In this document: positions 23,801 through 31,341 of the stretch, piece by piece
Layout: every line of letters begins with the position of its first letter
Position numbering within the stretch: the stretch's first letter is position 1
IMG/VR virus record: IMGVR_UViG_3300008050_000083
Span: 1-46,168 of that record
DNA: 46,168 nt
Source of the DNA: a virus
Reading direction: 5' to 3' (one strand)
The notes under the pieces: generated by a model
The model's database searches: none
The model's input: the letters and a program-made list of their open reading frames with translations, nothing else
Told to the model about the DNA's origin: nothing
Program-made: the position numbers and the translations under genes

Positions 23801-25800
23801 ATTTGAATAGGATGGCCGGAATGTAAAAGAGTTCTTTGGCTCTTAAGGGGGGAATAATCATCGTCATAAGTACCTGATATTTCTGGTTCGTGAATCTCAA
23901 GGGATTTAACGCCTGTATTCAACCGTTCATAAAGTCTGCTCATTTCTGTTTCCCTAAAATCTGTTATGGAAAACTCGCCCCTAGAACTTTGACCGATTTC
24001 CCACATAGGGATAGAACGATTCATAACAGCTAGAGCGTCTGAGGCTCTTAAGGTAACTTTCTTTTCATTATCCCTCCCTTGATTCGTTGATATTTTATCT
24101 AAAAAGCCTCTCCAAAAGGGCCTATCCACATTATCTCGGAAAGCAAGTAATTCCCAATCATTAGGTTCTTCAGATACTCCATGAAGTAGTGTGTTAAATA
24201 GAGTGTTATTGTCATCATCATAATATGTCAAGACAGCCTTTCCTATGCCGTTGATTTGTCTGGAAAGACTCCAATTTGAAAATTGAATATCTGGATCAGT
24301 AACAGGGCTCATAATTGGGATATTATTAGACAAATCCTTACCGCAATAGGTTCTGTCTATTAGAGTATGAACATGGAGACTCCGATTATTAGATTGTATG
24401 ATAGGAGCATATTCAATTTGCCAACCGTAAGCAATTGAAGGAGTTATACTACCATTAGCGAAGGAATAAGGGGCTGTTTGATTTCCACCAGGCATTAAGG
24501 TATTTCCGGTAACTTCAGCACCATCAACATATACTCGGTATTGGTGGTTGGCCCAATCAATCTTAAACTCTATATCCTTCCATAAATCTTCATTGGTATA
24601 TTCTCTTAGATTTGTGGTATCATCAGTATTCCATTCATAAGGAATAACAGTCCATGCGCCTCCACCACCAACACCTGAAACAGGGTTAAATACCCATTCA
24701 ATTGCTGCTGTTGCATTAGAACCACCAGATGTTTTATACCCATTATCTCCGGCGACTAGAGAAGCCGTTGAATCATACCCGACCTTGAGAGAATAATTAA
24801 CTCCTGTGGATTGTCCGTCAGCTTCTTGATATGTGGTGTGGTCATCTGCTTGCCACATAAAAGAGGACATTCTAATACCGAACCAATCTTCAATACTTGA
24901 GGGGTTTAGATCACCATCGTATAACATTTGAAATAACCTGGTCAAAGCTGCTCCTCCACCATAGACTAGGCTTTTATCATGGAATCCTGCTAAAGCAAAG
25001 AATGGTTTTCCGGCTGGAGATTTGATTTGAGCTGTTTGTGCGTTAGGAGTCCATGCTCCGCCGCGATAGTCAGGACCATAAGACGGCCACCCACTATGAT
25101 CATGCCAAACATTACTCCAAATGCTAGTTAAGTAACCGTATTGATGAATTGTCGGAGAAGCAACTGATACTGACATACCATTACTGCCGGAAGCCCAATT
25201 CACAGGGATTTGGAAGTCAGCACCATAGATTAATGACCTACCATGCGTGGCGTCAGTACTCCCACTCCATACCAAGTATTCTCCATCAGTATTATAACCG
25301 TTACAAAAAAGAGTATAGGATTGAGCGGTTGAGTAGTGAGATGTATATCCTCCGTATATCCACCTGTTACCAACTAAAGTGCAGGGGTATTCTAATTGTG
25401 CTCTTCCGGCATATCCGATAGTACCATCATTTTCTGACCCTAAAGCGTGTTTGTCGTGGGTGATGTATTCGTGAATGCCTCCATTATGAAGAAATCTTTT
25501 GTGATAGACTTCTGGTAAAGCTTCAAGTCCTGCATTCAAAATTGCACCGAATGGTCCCCTCCAGGTAGTGTTACCGGATAGCGCGGTGTATGTGGTCTTT
25601 CTTTCCACCCAGGAATAGCGATAGCGTGGATTCAGCGGCGCGTTTCCGTTCATGGGGTTGCCTTGATGGGTTGTTTCGTAACCATCGTAACTAGAAGGGA
25701 TTGCTGTATTCGCATCATCCGGTAACGCCCTGGCTCCGTTATAATCATCGTAGTAACCAGCTATCCAAAAGTTGAGCTTTCTATCAACAGTTCTAACCAC
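17806..25800 (-). CDS. Giant tail-tip / baseplate hub and host-contact protein
   Basis: A 2664-residue protein downstream of the tape measure, the position of the tail-tip hub. Around residues 400-430 FKIDWANHQYRVYVDGAEV resembles a concanavalin/LamG lectin strand pair. Near 505-600 (SLSRQINGIGKAVLTY, then KVTLRASDALAVMNRS) and again near 1830-1900 (QITSVRVFYRGGKSF, then SSEARAIAQAEYSK) are hub-like segments. They are split by about 1200 residues of beta-rich, aromatic, Gly/Thr/Ser-rich sequence. A Gly-Ser-Asp low-complexity linker lies at about 2320-2390, then a beta-rich terminal domain. The inserted part is the likely receptor-binding region. It overlaps the tape-measure end by eight bases. 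Confidence 0.75.
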   Translation of the reverse strand: MVRTVDRKLNFWIAGYYDDYNGARALPDDANTAIPSSYDGYETTHQGNPMNGNAPLNPRYRYSWVERKTTYTALSGNTTWRGPFGAILNAGLEALPEVYHKRFLHNGGIHEYITHDKHALGSENDGTIGYAGRAQLEYPCTLVGNRWIYGGYTSHYSTAQSYTLFCNGYNTDGEYLVWSGSTDATHGRSLIYGADFQIPVNWASGSNGMSVSVASPTIHQYGYLTSIWSNVWHDHSGWPSYGPDYRGGAWTPNAQTAQIKSPAGKPFFALAGFHDKSLVYGGGAALTRLFQMLYDGDLNPSSIEDWFGIRMSSFMWQADDHTTYQEADGQSTGVNYSLKVGYDSTASLVAGDNGYKTSGGSNATAAIEWVFNPVSGVGGGGAWTVIPYEWNTDDTTNLREYTNEDLWKDIEFKIDWANHQYRVYVDGAEVTGNTLMPGGNQTAPYSFANGSITPSIAYGWQIEYAPIIQSNNRSLHVHTLIDRTYCGKDLSNNIPIMSPVTDPDIQFSNWSLSRQINGIGKAVLTYYDDDNNTLFNTLLHGVSEEPNDWELLAFRDNVDRPFWRGFLDKISTNQGRDNEKKVTLRASDALAVMNRSIPMWEIGQSSRGEFSITDFRETEMSRLYERLNTGVKSLEIHEPEISGTYDDDYSPLKSQRTLLHSGHPIQMYAGEDDDGPNQVYRDFEAYPIAGITDMGHSSNTQANQFRIYFPRTSGTQNEFVAGLSVSDTIKLYNLPQRTYYGDTQAAYNAAPHDFTVEAIGQQGGGLGSDQGNHSSGRPWGATDINNVDQDADPTGEFFFDWVVVSKGASAGTDYFTPDTKIIYHKLWWGGNSWPTQTPERSTHANFNANGDQNLAICVDGLVNTEYGMALTRDSIIGITDYWGGEVQLNHHWYAGGNMATHTPQHTTEWTDTSDPNYEHIHSATTYKTKWAGFSYEGMHRVVYIREMTQTLIDEWNVAVAAYVASGASGTMAGPVQNTPYTEIGLMTSFKGLVQDPTSRGSYGVNPVTYNPAGGSNDISATTAMYMSVCKPNAYKSTMRPPKFNYRDIHARWIEDLKKSMRFKQLFAPIEKTPIVTFTIPHALATSDTQITWSGTAGDFKSRYAYVAAIQSGSGYYGQDGIDIPNDGAILEFWSADGTTLLDTAICDGTVSTTGSLSYDNTIYPTRCNASNPSIPGQGGFLYPYEPNPTGSATHDYQKHWSSRATMTLTTGLDGVWVYIGKQSTDPATRNGLNAEGLAYDGVWQLELADATKLPGTSSRPGGSAYSRITTPTITSPRGRGSVSQISNTTVYWLKDADGNYLSTRDRGFWDTQHLTTPGYVGSAATMGSLYFGAGGTFTIGNLYGHSVDIPTGAIVKVRRYRDEYKHLWVLWADMRNDGTADADGGSRKTDFGLIYPVSQNYDLSLTYVDQNDTEGNLEKYLSFSVGEDCDIWAFDATSEWVRDAKGESDKAWSAISGASNDEDNSMYHDWEDKAGAFIVIDFSKFFNLNTAANGGSTGRNSGGKKDLGDFETDSEGSPILVDNYWLQAIANFNNSEGEIRRNPKAKFFLADVQLATESIRIGDSSINIESTTLFPQVGVGLLTATDGNTIERAYVSWNGKGDTELLNVYTVDYYQMATNITSGSSGVTGMLDAIEQIMISNTLMNAVRSSSTTINSNWELAKEDEVVPGLTWEQIQISSNLANRIPLRLMLNLEGFVESRNTGTYYLHDKFRMLWMLGLTKHWSQQTTLPCIHDINNIPIANNHVTDLTVGAPYYTEDDFGSVTDVRGKTLLGAIQEIITGASYGKVNGHFLNWGFFMDRDGRFAFRPPYNSGWILNRDNINYSDLTTDMSGQITSVRVFYRGGKSFVDYPEPSSMNTKSKWRLVEMPDVVSSSEARAIAQAEYSKAKKSSKKLVVEFIKDLNTDDKMLGGARYGYIADPATWFGGPDGKPVNQEQWFWGSSMGGCPHMGIQNGLDGNLTGYAGDGKDIVGIPFGGEDHWNGMGYDPADVQVLNGWIGEHGRGASECAHFDTYRTPVDNAAAATIWLWHEWYYWYGAKSLSKAVQVVHVPQHFPYVSGTNTAGFRNHELRIVVALTPGQTHGDIDSATFDVILFDPLIDDDTSATPTFSSSERGSGGIGSSTSSSKVTVRANGLWECPVPASYVAGSDCPSSATIVFSVNVDYLRSLLRHRCYHPTTAIKCQNAHNLDAVYQTDGGSSGTFNQNSLFPLGIRHYPEYGLPNASSTFYGHGGQAIYHAPRLHIVDDLNFNPGQIVHITDDRLSMTNEQYLVSRVDWVINGRNVETVKLTLTEDTSKLSGDMYGFLYPQLNTSQSGGSNNDDRYWGGGGTGGTSGTSNKGDSDRGNTDENKDIKDDGSEDTDYSRRAGSSSQNLNVRGGTPGGSGTDYQGKQTGINEIESGMINRIKDRMNMGSDINAGGNFGQALGGSSQKATNQGVSSVPNVRFQVTSGGAVNSDEGLVLPGVWPSSTGETLNPTLHEAEAVLSIPNNVSQAGFTINIQASLGTIAELSSQAVLMAKVEIIETGDSFSRNVILARSTEGDLGNPHQVIAHNTPTSATTNEGSAGDNSNRQHFGDIERTKYVLAENARLKGSDGAGNTMKITLSRVFDGTDDTAGNHAIVIHDLDIMFKASPLAGVSEAANIEPYPIYDNKKNLGKNQDRRRGSF

Positions 25801-28800
25801 TAGAATATCCCCCTGTCCGAGTTTCCAATTCGACCAGTATTTGGTCTGCTACTCTAGTCACTATTTCTGGGATAGTCAGCCCATGAAAGTTATTCGTCAT
25901 ATTAACTTCAGTATTAACCAATAAGTTTTCAGCTCCTTTATTGATAACCTGCTTAACCAGGTCACCCTTTAGCAATTCATAATCACCACCATAGAAGAAC
26001 TCTTCTTGTGAAGAACTGAAATCATCCAATGCTGTTGTCGCATCTTCAATCCCAGTAATAATTGTTCCCGCAGCATCTGATACAGCGTTTCCTTGAGCTT
26101 CCCAACCATCAACAATAACTTGAGCGGAATCTCTTGTTGCTTGTTTCCATTCTTCTATTATAGCCAACGCATCATGCCTTAATTCAGAAGGGAGATATGT
26201 TTGTATCATACCTCCTCCCCGACTCTTCACTACCCAATCATCAGCTAATTCTCCAGTTTCTAACAGACTGATAGCATTTTGAATATCTGCTAACTCCTTT
26301 TGTTTAGCGTCACTTAAGGTTTCACCATCCCAAAAGCTTTGTTCTTCAGCGAATTGAGCTTCCTTTTCTTTGAAAAGGCTTTTTAGCACTGAAATCTCCT
26401 GTTGCTTCATTGATTGTTCGTCATTTGCTAAAACACCGTAAGCATCCAAAACATCTTTCTTCATTTGAACAGCCTCCAGATGCTTGTTTAGGATTTTCAA
26501 CTGTTCGTCTGCCATTTTTCCTTCAGTTGTGGTTAAATCATCATTGAGAGTTTCTAAGTGAGCTATATGACCTTCTAGGTAAGTTTCGTAAGCGTGTAAA
26601 CTGCCTTGAGAAGCGTTAATCAAATCCATATCAGCTAGAGTATCCATTCCTGCTCGGCGGAGAACAGCTGAATAGAAATCTGGTGAAATCAATTCGTTTT
26701 CAATTCCCGATTGGCTAATATCTGTAATGAGAGAGTTTGTAATATCTAGAGAGTCGTTCAATTCATCAACCTTTTTCTTTGATACAATGGATTTAGCTGC
26801 AAAGGCTGCTATTAAACCTACACCTAGCGTTAGTGCTCCGACAGCAGCAACAGTAGTCCAGATTGCCGCACTCAATGTCAAGGCAGCATTAGCACTCATT
26901 AACATTTCAACAGTCATTGCTCCCATTTGAACCATAGCGGGGACCATAGCGATACTCATGGCGATAATAGATGCTGTGGCTGATTCTTCTGGATCCAGGC
27001 CTAATTTATCACCGAAAATAGTAATACCCATTGTGGCAGCGGTAGCAGCCAATGAAAACATAGATAGGCTTTTACTAATTTTTTGCATTCGTACCGCAGC
27101 AACTTTAGCTGCTTCCGATTGTGCTCCCATAGCAGCAGCACCTTTGTTCAATTCTAAAGCCAATCGTTGTTCATCAGTTAATAATTCCTTCAACGCTACA
27201 TTGAGTCTCCTCGTGGCCCCTTCAAGAAAAATAGTTAGCATTTCCTGTTCCATTTCACCGGCATTAACTAGAGTAATTGTTTTTGCTAATTCGGCTAAAA
27301 CTATATTGTATTCATTTGTCGCAATTGCTATCTGTTCTTCGGTTAAAACTATTTGGTGGTCAATAGCCAATCTCGCCATGTGCCTTTCTATGTAACTATC
27401 TGTAAGAAGTAATTGTTCTCTTTCAACACCTAATATACCTTGAAGAGCAAGTTTTCTAACTTCCGCATTTTCAACCTCTTTTTCAGCCTGCATAGTCATT
27501 TCAAGCATTCTTTGTTTTACTCGCCTAGTCCTGAAGTCACTCACAATTCCGTTTTGAGCATCTTCGGCTATTATCGCTGCCTTTCTTTCTTCAGCACTAA
27601 GAAGTGATATTTCAGTATATTCTATTTCATTCAGTATTGCTCTGTCTGTGTAACCTTCATCTTGAAGCTGTTGATATTTTTTAGCAGCTATTTCACTTGT
27701 GATCTTATTACCTAAAACTGTTGCTAAGTCTATTCTCCGTTGAACAGTCATCATTAATCTTTCGTGAATAGCGATTTCTTGTTCAGCTTGAGTCCTGGCT
27801 ATTGTGAATGTTTCAAGCTCCGTTTCTTTTAACAACACCATTTTATTGTGTTCTGATTCTAATTGACTGAATCTCACCTTACCGTTTTTTTCAGCTGCTG
27901 TTTGTGCTGATACGAGGAATGTTGCTAATTCTTGCTCATAGGCCAATTGTTGTGATTTTAATTGACCTAGTTCTTCTTCCAATACTATCTGTTGTTTTGT
28001 TAGTTCTTGCTTCTTTGCATAAGCGAGGCCAAAAGCATCTTCATTTACGCGCAGTTCAGCTTGGAGTAAATTGATTTCAGTTTGGAGAAGTAGTCGTTCA
28101 GTCAATAAAACATTATCTTTGCTCAGGCTTGCTCCTGAAGCACCAGCAAGCTTTTGTCTTGCCAACTGTTCGCCGCCTAATGCTCTTTGAAGAACAGCCT
28201 GAGTTCTCATGGCTACAACAATGTTCTTCATGTTGATATAGGTTTCAAATCCATAGCGGCTAATCAAAGCCATTTGCTTACCTAGCATGGCTATTTTTCC
28301 CTTCCAATCTCCTCCTAATTCTAATGCACCAACGACATTAAGGAGGCCTTGAAGCATCTGTTCTTCAGCTAGAGCCATTTCATTCATTACAGGGATTAAT
28401 TCATCTCCTATTTCCCCTCTAAGATCCTCCATCCTGGCTCTAGTCATATCAAGCATAACGGCAGGGTCGCTAGTGAATAGTGATACTTCTTCAGTAGCCT
28501 TATCTAACTCTTGCATGGCTTGGCTATTTAGTTGAGTTACTCGGTCAAAGTTTTCCATTAACTTAAGGAATCTCACATAATGGTCGTTACCGGCTACAGC
28601 TTGAGATATTCCCTGTCGTTGTTGATCCGTCAAATCACCCCAAACACTATCTAGGTTTTTCATAATTTCCATTAGTGGTAACATATTACCTTGAGCATCT
28701 CGGATTGTTCCAATGTAGTGACGGAGAATCTGATTGTTATCTGAAGTATTTGCACCTAAACGAGCATAAACCATACGCAAAGCTCGACCAGCTTTACCTT

Positions 28801-29539
28801 GTTCTTCACCGGCTTCAATCAAGGTAGCCGACATAGCAGCCATTTCTGATATACTATCCCCAGCCAAAACAGCAGACGCGGCAAACTGATTCATAACGAA
28901 GGTCATTTGAGCCATAGTAGCTGCGCTTCGGTTTTCTATGGTGTTCAATTGGTTAAGAGTCTTAGTAGTGCCTTCAGTAACAGCCCTGGCTTGTGTCATA
29001 GCATCTGCTTGAGCGTAAGCCTCCTTTGTCAAACCACCATACATATATCCGGTTTGCTGTTGTAATTGAATAAGGCGGGTCATAGCGGCTTCGGTTTCCA
29101 TACCACCAATAAAAGCCATTTGAATACCGGCTTCAGTAGCGGCAGCAATTGCTTGTTGTGACTTTAGGATGCCGGACAATTGCGCCGTCTTTGCTCCGGC
29201 GTGTAGTGCCTTATCTGCGGTGAATCCGTATGCTTGTCCTAAATCACGAATAGTCCTATCCAATTCTTCAAAATCTTCTATTGAACGAGCGAACTTTTCA
29301 AACTCAATACGAGCCTTAGCGACTTCTTGGGCTACGGGAACGGTGGAATCGGCTAATGCTCTCATTTGGTCTCCGACCAACATAAAAGCTTCTTGGAGGC
29401 CAGTCATTGTGTCAATCATCAATGCTTCAGTAACTGATTGAAGAGCCATCATTCCGGCTTGGGTTTCGGCTAAGAGTCGTTCCGCCTGGAATCTCCCGAT
29501 AACATCAAAGAAAACTCTTGCACCACCAACTCTTGCCAT
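25793..29539 (-). CDS. Tail tape-measure protein, TP901-like
   Basis: A 1248-residue protein that sets tail length and would pass into the tail tube. The first 400 residues match the TP901-type core (FTADKALHAGAKTAQLSGIL, then MAQMTFVMNQFAASAVLAGD, AGRALRMVYARLG). A long Glu/Gln/Leu-rich coiled-coil region follows, then a hydrophobic stretch at about 826-916 (including VGALTLGVGLIAAFAAK) that could insert in the host membrane during DNA entry. The gene order tail chaperones, tape measure, tail tip is the standard one. It starts MARVGGARVFFDVIG. Confidence 0.92.
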   Translation of the reverse strand: MARVGGARVFFDVIGRFQAERLLAETQAGMMALQSVTEALMIDTMTGLQEAFMLVGDQMRALADSTVPVAQEVAKARIEFEKFARSIEDFEELDRTIRDLGQAYGFTADKALHAGAKTAQLSGILKSQQAIAAATEAGIQMAFIGGMETEAAMTRLIQLQQQTGYMYGGLTKEAYAQADAMTQARAVTEGTTKTLNQLNTIENRSAATMAQMTFVMNQFAASAVLAGDSISEMAAMSATLIEAGEEQGKAGRALRMVYARLGANTSDNNQILRHYIGTIRDAQGNMLPLMEIMKNLDSVWGDLTDQQRQGISQAVAGNDHYVRFLKLMENFDRVTQLNSQAMQELDKATEEVSLFTSDPAVMLDMTRARMEDLRGEIGDELIPVMNEMALAEEQMLQGLLNVVGALELGGDWKGKIAMLGKQMALISRYGFETYINMKNIVVAMRTQAVLQRALGGEQLARQKLAGASGASLSKDNVLLTERLLLQTEINLLQAELRVNEDAFGLAYAKKQELTKQQIVLEEELGQLKSQQLAYEQELATFLVSAQTAAEKNGKVRFSQLESEHNKMVLLKETELETFTIARTQAEQEIAIHERLMMTVQRRIDLATVLGNKITSEIAAKKYQQLQDEGYTDRAILNEIEYTEISLLSAEERKAAIIAEDAQNGIVSDFRTRRVKQRMLEMTMQAEKEVENAEVRKLALQGILGVEREQLLLTDSYIERHMARLAIDHQIVLTEEQIAIATNEYNIVLAELAKTITLVNAGEMEQEMLTIFLEGATRRLNVALKELLTDEQRLALELNKGAAAMGAQSEAAKVAAVRMQKISKSLSMFSLAATAATMGITIFGDKLGLDPEESATASIIAMSIAMVPAMVQMGAMTVEMLMSANAALTLSAAIWTTVAAVGALTLGVGLIAAFAAKSIVSKKKVDELNDSLDITNSLITDISQSGIENELISPDFYSAVLRRAGMDTLADMDLINASQGSLHAYETYLEGHIAHLETLNDDLTTTEGKMADEQLKILNKHLEAVQMKKDVLDAYGVLANDEQSMKQQEISVLKSLFKEKEAQFAEEQSFWDGETLSDAKQKELADIQNAISLLETGELADDWVVKSRGGGMIQTYLPSELRHDALAIIEEWKQATRDSAQVIVDGWEAQGNAVSDAAGTIITGIEDATTALDDFSSSQEEFFYGGDYELLKGDLVKQVINKGAENLLVNTEVNMTNNFHGLTIPEIVTRVADQILVELETRTGGYSSG

Positions 29540-29541
29540 TT

Positions 29542-29844
29542 TTAATCACCCCCCATATTTATCCCAAAATCTTCTAGTGCAGCTACAGCCTCATCGTCAG
29601 TTAAAGGCTTCGCAGCCGCCCTCCGCCGATTCGCTCGTTGTTTTCTCCTTTCTCCAATAGCCTTCGCTTTCGATGGGGAAGAAGCAGAACCGTATATGTC
29701 TGCCATTTGGTCCTGCATTTCTGTTGCTATGAGAAGATCGAACTCTAGTCGCTCCCAACCACCTTCTTGTTGGTAATGGTCGTAAATCTGAGAGGGAACA
29801 ACGCCTTTGTAGGCCTGCATCAATACAGGTAAAACCTGCATCAT
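29542..29844 (-). CDS. Tail assembly chaperone, second frame (gpT-like)
   Basis: A 100-residue frame directly upstream of the tape-measure gene. Its ATG overlaps the stop of the first chaperone (ATGA), but it lies exactly in the -1 frame reached from the CCCTTTG slip site 12 bases upstream. It is therefore probably made mainly as the C-terminal half of a fusion (29542-30200), as in lambda G/GT. It has a helical N-terminal part and a basic middle (ERRKQRANRRRAA). Confidence 0.7.
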   Translation of the reverse strand: MMQVLPVLMQAYKGVVPSQIYDHYQQEGGWERLEFDLLIATEMQDQMADIYGSASSPSKAKAIGERRKQRANRRRAAAKPLTDDEAVAALEDFGINMGGD

Positions 29845-30200
29845 TCGCCCAAAGGGACCGCACCATCCGGATCATCTCCTCTTACAAAGGCGAGGAGAGA
29901 GCGTAATTCTTCTGAAGTCATCATATTAACATCGACCTCTTCATCAATAATGCAAGGAGGAATCCACGCAAACATTTGCGCCTCCACACCTGCATTCGCT
30001 TCATCCATAGCAACTGCGAACTCTTCGTGTTGTTCAGGAGTCCACTCACTTGGATCCGTTCCGAAGTGCCTAAATCTCCTAAACACTCTTGCTTGAATGT
30101 TCTCAATTTTCATTTTTTCCATCCCAGATGCTTGACGCACCCAAAACTTCGCTCCGTTATCTAATTCAAACTCTTTTTTCAATACTGGCATTCTATTCAC
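29841..30200 (-). CDS. Tail assembly chaperone, first frame (gpG-like)
   Basis: A 119-residue protein between the tail tube and tape-measure genes. The N-terminal strand pair (KKEFELDNGAKFWVRQASG) and following helices fit the tail assembly chaperone fold (the same position as lambda gpG). The last codons contain the slip sequence CCCTTTG, so some ribosomes should shift to the next frame. It would coat the tape measure during tail assembly and not remain in the virion. Confidence 0.7.
   Translation of the reverse strand: MNRMPVLKKEFELDNGAKFWVRQASGMEKMKIENIQARVFRRFRHFGTDPSEWTPEQHEEFAVAMDEANAGVEAQMFAWIPPCIIDEEVDVNMMTSEELRSLLAFVRGDDPDGAVPLGE
29850..29856 (-). promoter_or_regulatory. Programmed -1 frameshift site CCCTTTG
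   Basis: On the minus strand the zero frame reads GTC CCT TTG GGC GAA TGA, so C-CCT-TTG fits the X-XXY-YYZ slippery pattern. After a -1 slip the next codons are GGG CGA ATG ATG, which enter the second chaperone frame with no stop. The site is nine codon bases before the zero-frame stop, as expected for tail chaperone frameshifts. Confidence 0.65.
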
Positions 30201-30227
30201 TACTTCTTTACTATACTATACTATTAC

Positions 30228-31244
30228 TTAATATGCTGCTGATTGGGTATTGACGAGCACTATTTGCGATAATTGGTTTGCTCCCCCTGCGTCATACAGT
30301 GCCTTGAAAGGCAATTTCATTGTTTGAGTATCCCTGCCCGATACTGAGGACTCTGGACTTTCCCATACAACCTTGAAGATATTAATTGTCAATGTGTTAG
30401 GTGTAGTTGAAGTATCTGATAGAGTAATCTTTAGGGCAGTTGTTGAACCGGCTGGGTTATAGGTTCGGTCTGTTGAACCGGAAACCAGGTTTTTCCATTC
30501 TGGTTCATCGTAGTCAGGTGTTCTTAATACTGCTGAATTATCAACGATATTTGTTGCGAACTCTATACTACCTGACAATTCACGCAATTGTGCAGGTGGA
30601 GCACGAGTATAGGTTGTGCTACCTAACCCGCAAGCATTATCACCATCTCTATTAAGAGTTAATTCTAAATCAAATGACTTGACATATTGTGAAGCGGAGG
30701 CATTACCCTTAAAGAATACATCAATGTTAGCGAAGTGCATAGCATCCAAACTATCAGCGAATGACGGTGTACTCATTGAACTTGTTGGGGCTGATTCCAT
30801 CTTACCTAGCATATCACAGCTAGCCATAGCGTATTCGTTGAGGGATGCACTAAATGACAATCTATCCATAACCAGGCCGGTATATGTATGTTCAAAATCT
30901 GTTCGCCCGACCTTAGCACTAAATGATGGTAAAGTTCCATTTTCAGCAAAAGTATGTGTGTATTGAGGACCGGCTCCGGTCTTGCTGTCAGTAGGATAAA
31001 AACCCTTCAAGACATTACCCATAAAGTCGTCAGCCATGATAGCAAAATTAGCCCCACCAGCACTTGTCTCCTTTCCTGAAACACTCTTTGCAGTAGCATA
31101 GCGACTCATATCAGCCCTATCCATCAATTCATAACTTGGAGCCAGGGATTCATCATCCACTTCACCCCAAACATAAGAACCCGCGCCGGTTCCATAGCTG
31201 CTTTCTTGATCCAAACCAAAGTAACGATTTGCGAATACTGTCAT
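30228..31244 (-). CDS. Major tail tube protein
   Basis: A 338-residue protein in the tail-tube position, just before the tail chaperones. It starts MTVFANRYFGLDQESSYG, a typical opening for tube proteins that begin by recognising an input structure, and it is rich in beta strands with Ser/Thr/Gly loops (SFSAKVGRTDFEHTY, SFDLELTLNRDGD, TMKLPFKALYD). No cysteine cluster or membrane segment. It has its own probable promoter upstream, consistent with high expression. Confidence 0.75.
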   Translation of the reverse strand: MTVFANRYFGLDQESSYGTGAGSYVWGEVDDESLAPSYELMDRADMSRYATAKSVSGKETSAGGANFAIMADDFMGNVLKGFYPTDSKTGAGPQYTHTFAENGTLPSFSAKVGRTDFEHTYTGLVMDRLSFSASLNEYAMASCDMLGKMESAPTSSMSTPSFADSLDAMHFANIDVFFKGNASASQYVKSFDLELTLNRDGDNACGLGSTTYTRAPPAQLRELSGSIEFATNIVDNSAVLRTPDYDEPEWKNLVSGSTDRTYNPAGSTTALKITLSDTSTTPNTLTINIFKVVWESPESSVSGRDTQTMKLPFKALYDAGGANQLSQIVLVNTQSAAY

Positions 31245-31274
31245 TTCAACACCTTCTACTGTATCGGAGGATCT

Positions 31275-31291
31275 ATCCGTTATTTAAGGGT
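31275..31291 (-). promoter_or_regulatory. Archaeal promoter for tail tube gene
   Basis: On the minus strand CCCTTAAATAACGG includes TTAAATAA (31287-31280), 43 bases before ATG 31244. A purine-rich AAGGTG lies just before the ATG, so this transcript would have a leader with a ribosome-binding site. It would boost the tail genes independently of the upstream head operon. Confidence 0.45.
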
Positions 31292-31341
31292 TCGTTCTAA
31301 AAACCCAAGCTTTTGTGCTCATTGATACTTAAACTGCACCA

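Noticed and set aside
26727-27395. Plus-strand frames of 67 and 145 residues inside the tape-measure gene
   Set aside because: They are Ala/Ser/Ile-rich reverse-strand shadows of the coiled-coil and hydrophobic regions, with no start signals.
29597-29875. 92-residue minus-strand frame across the tail chaperone junction
   Set aside because: It is in the third frame, Arg/Cys-rich without fold signals, and the other two frames explain the region as a frameshift pair.
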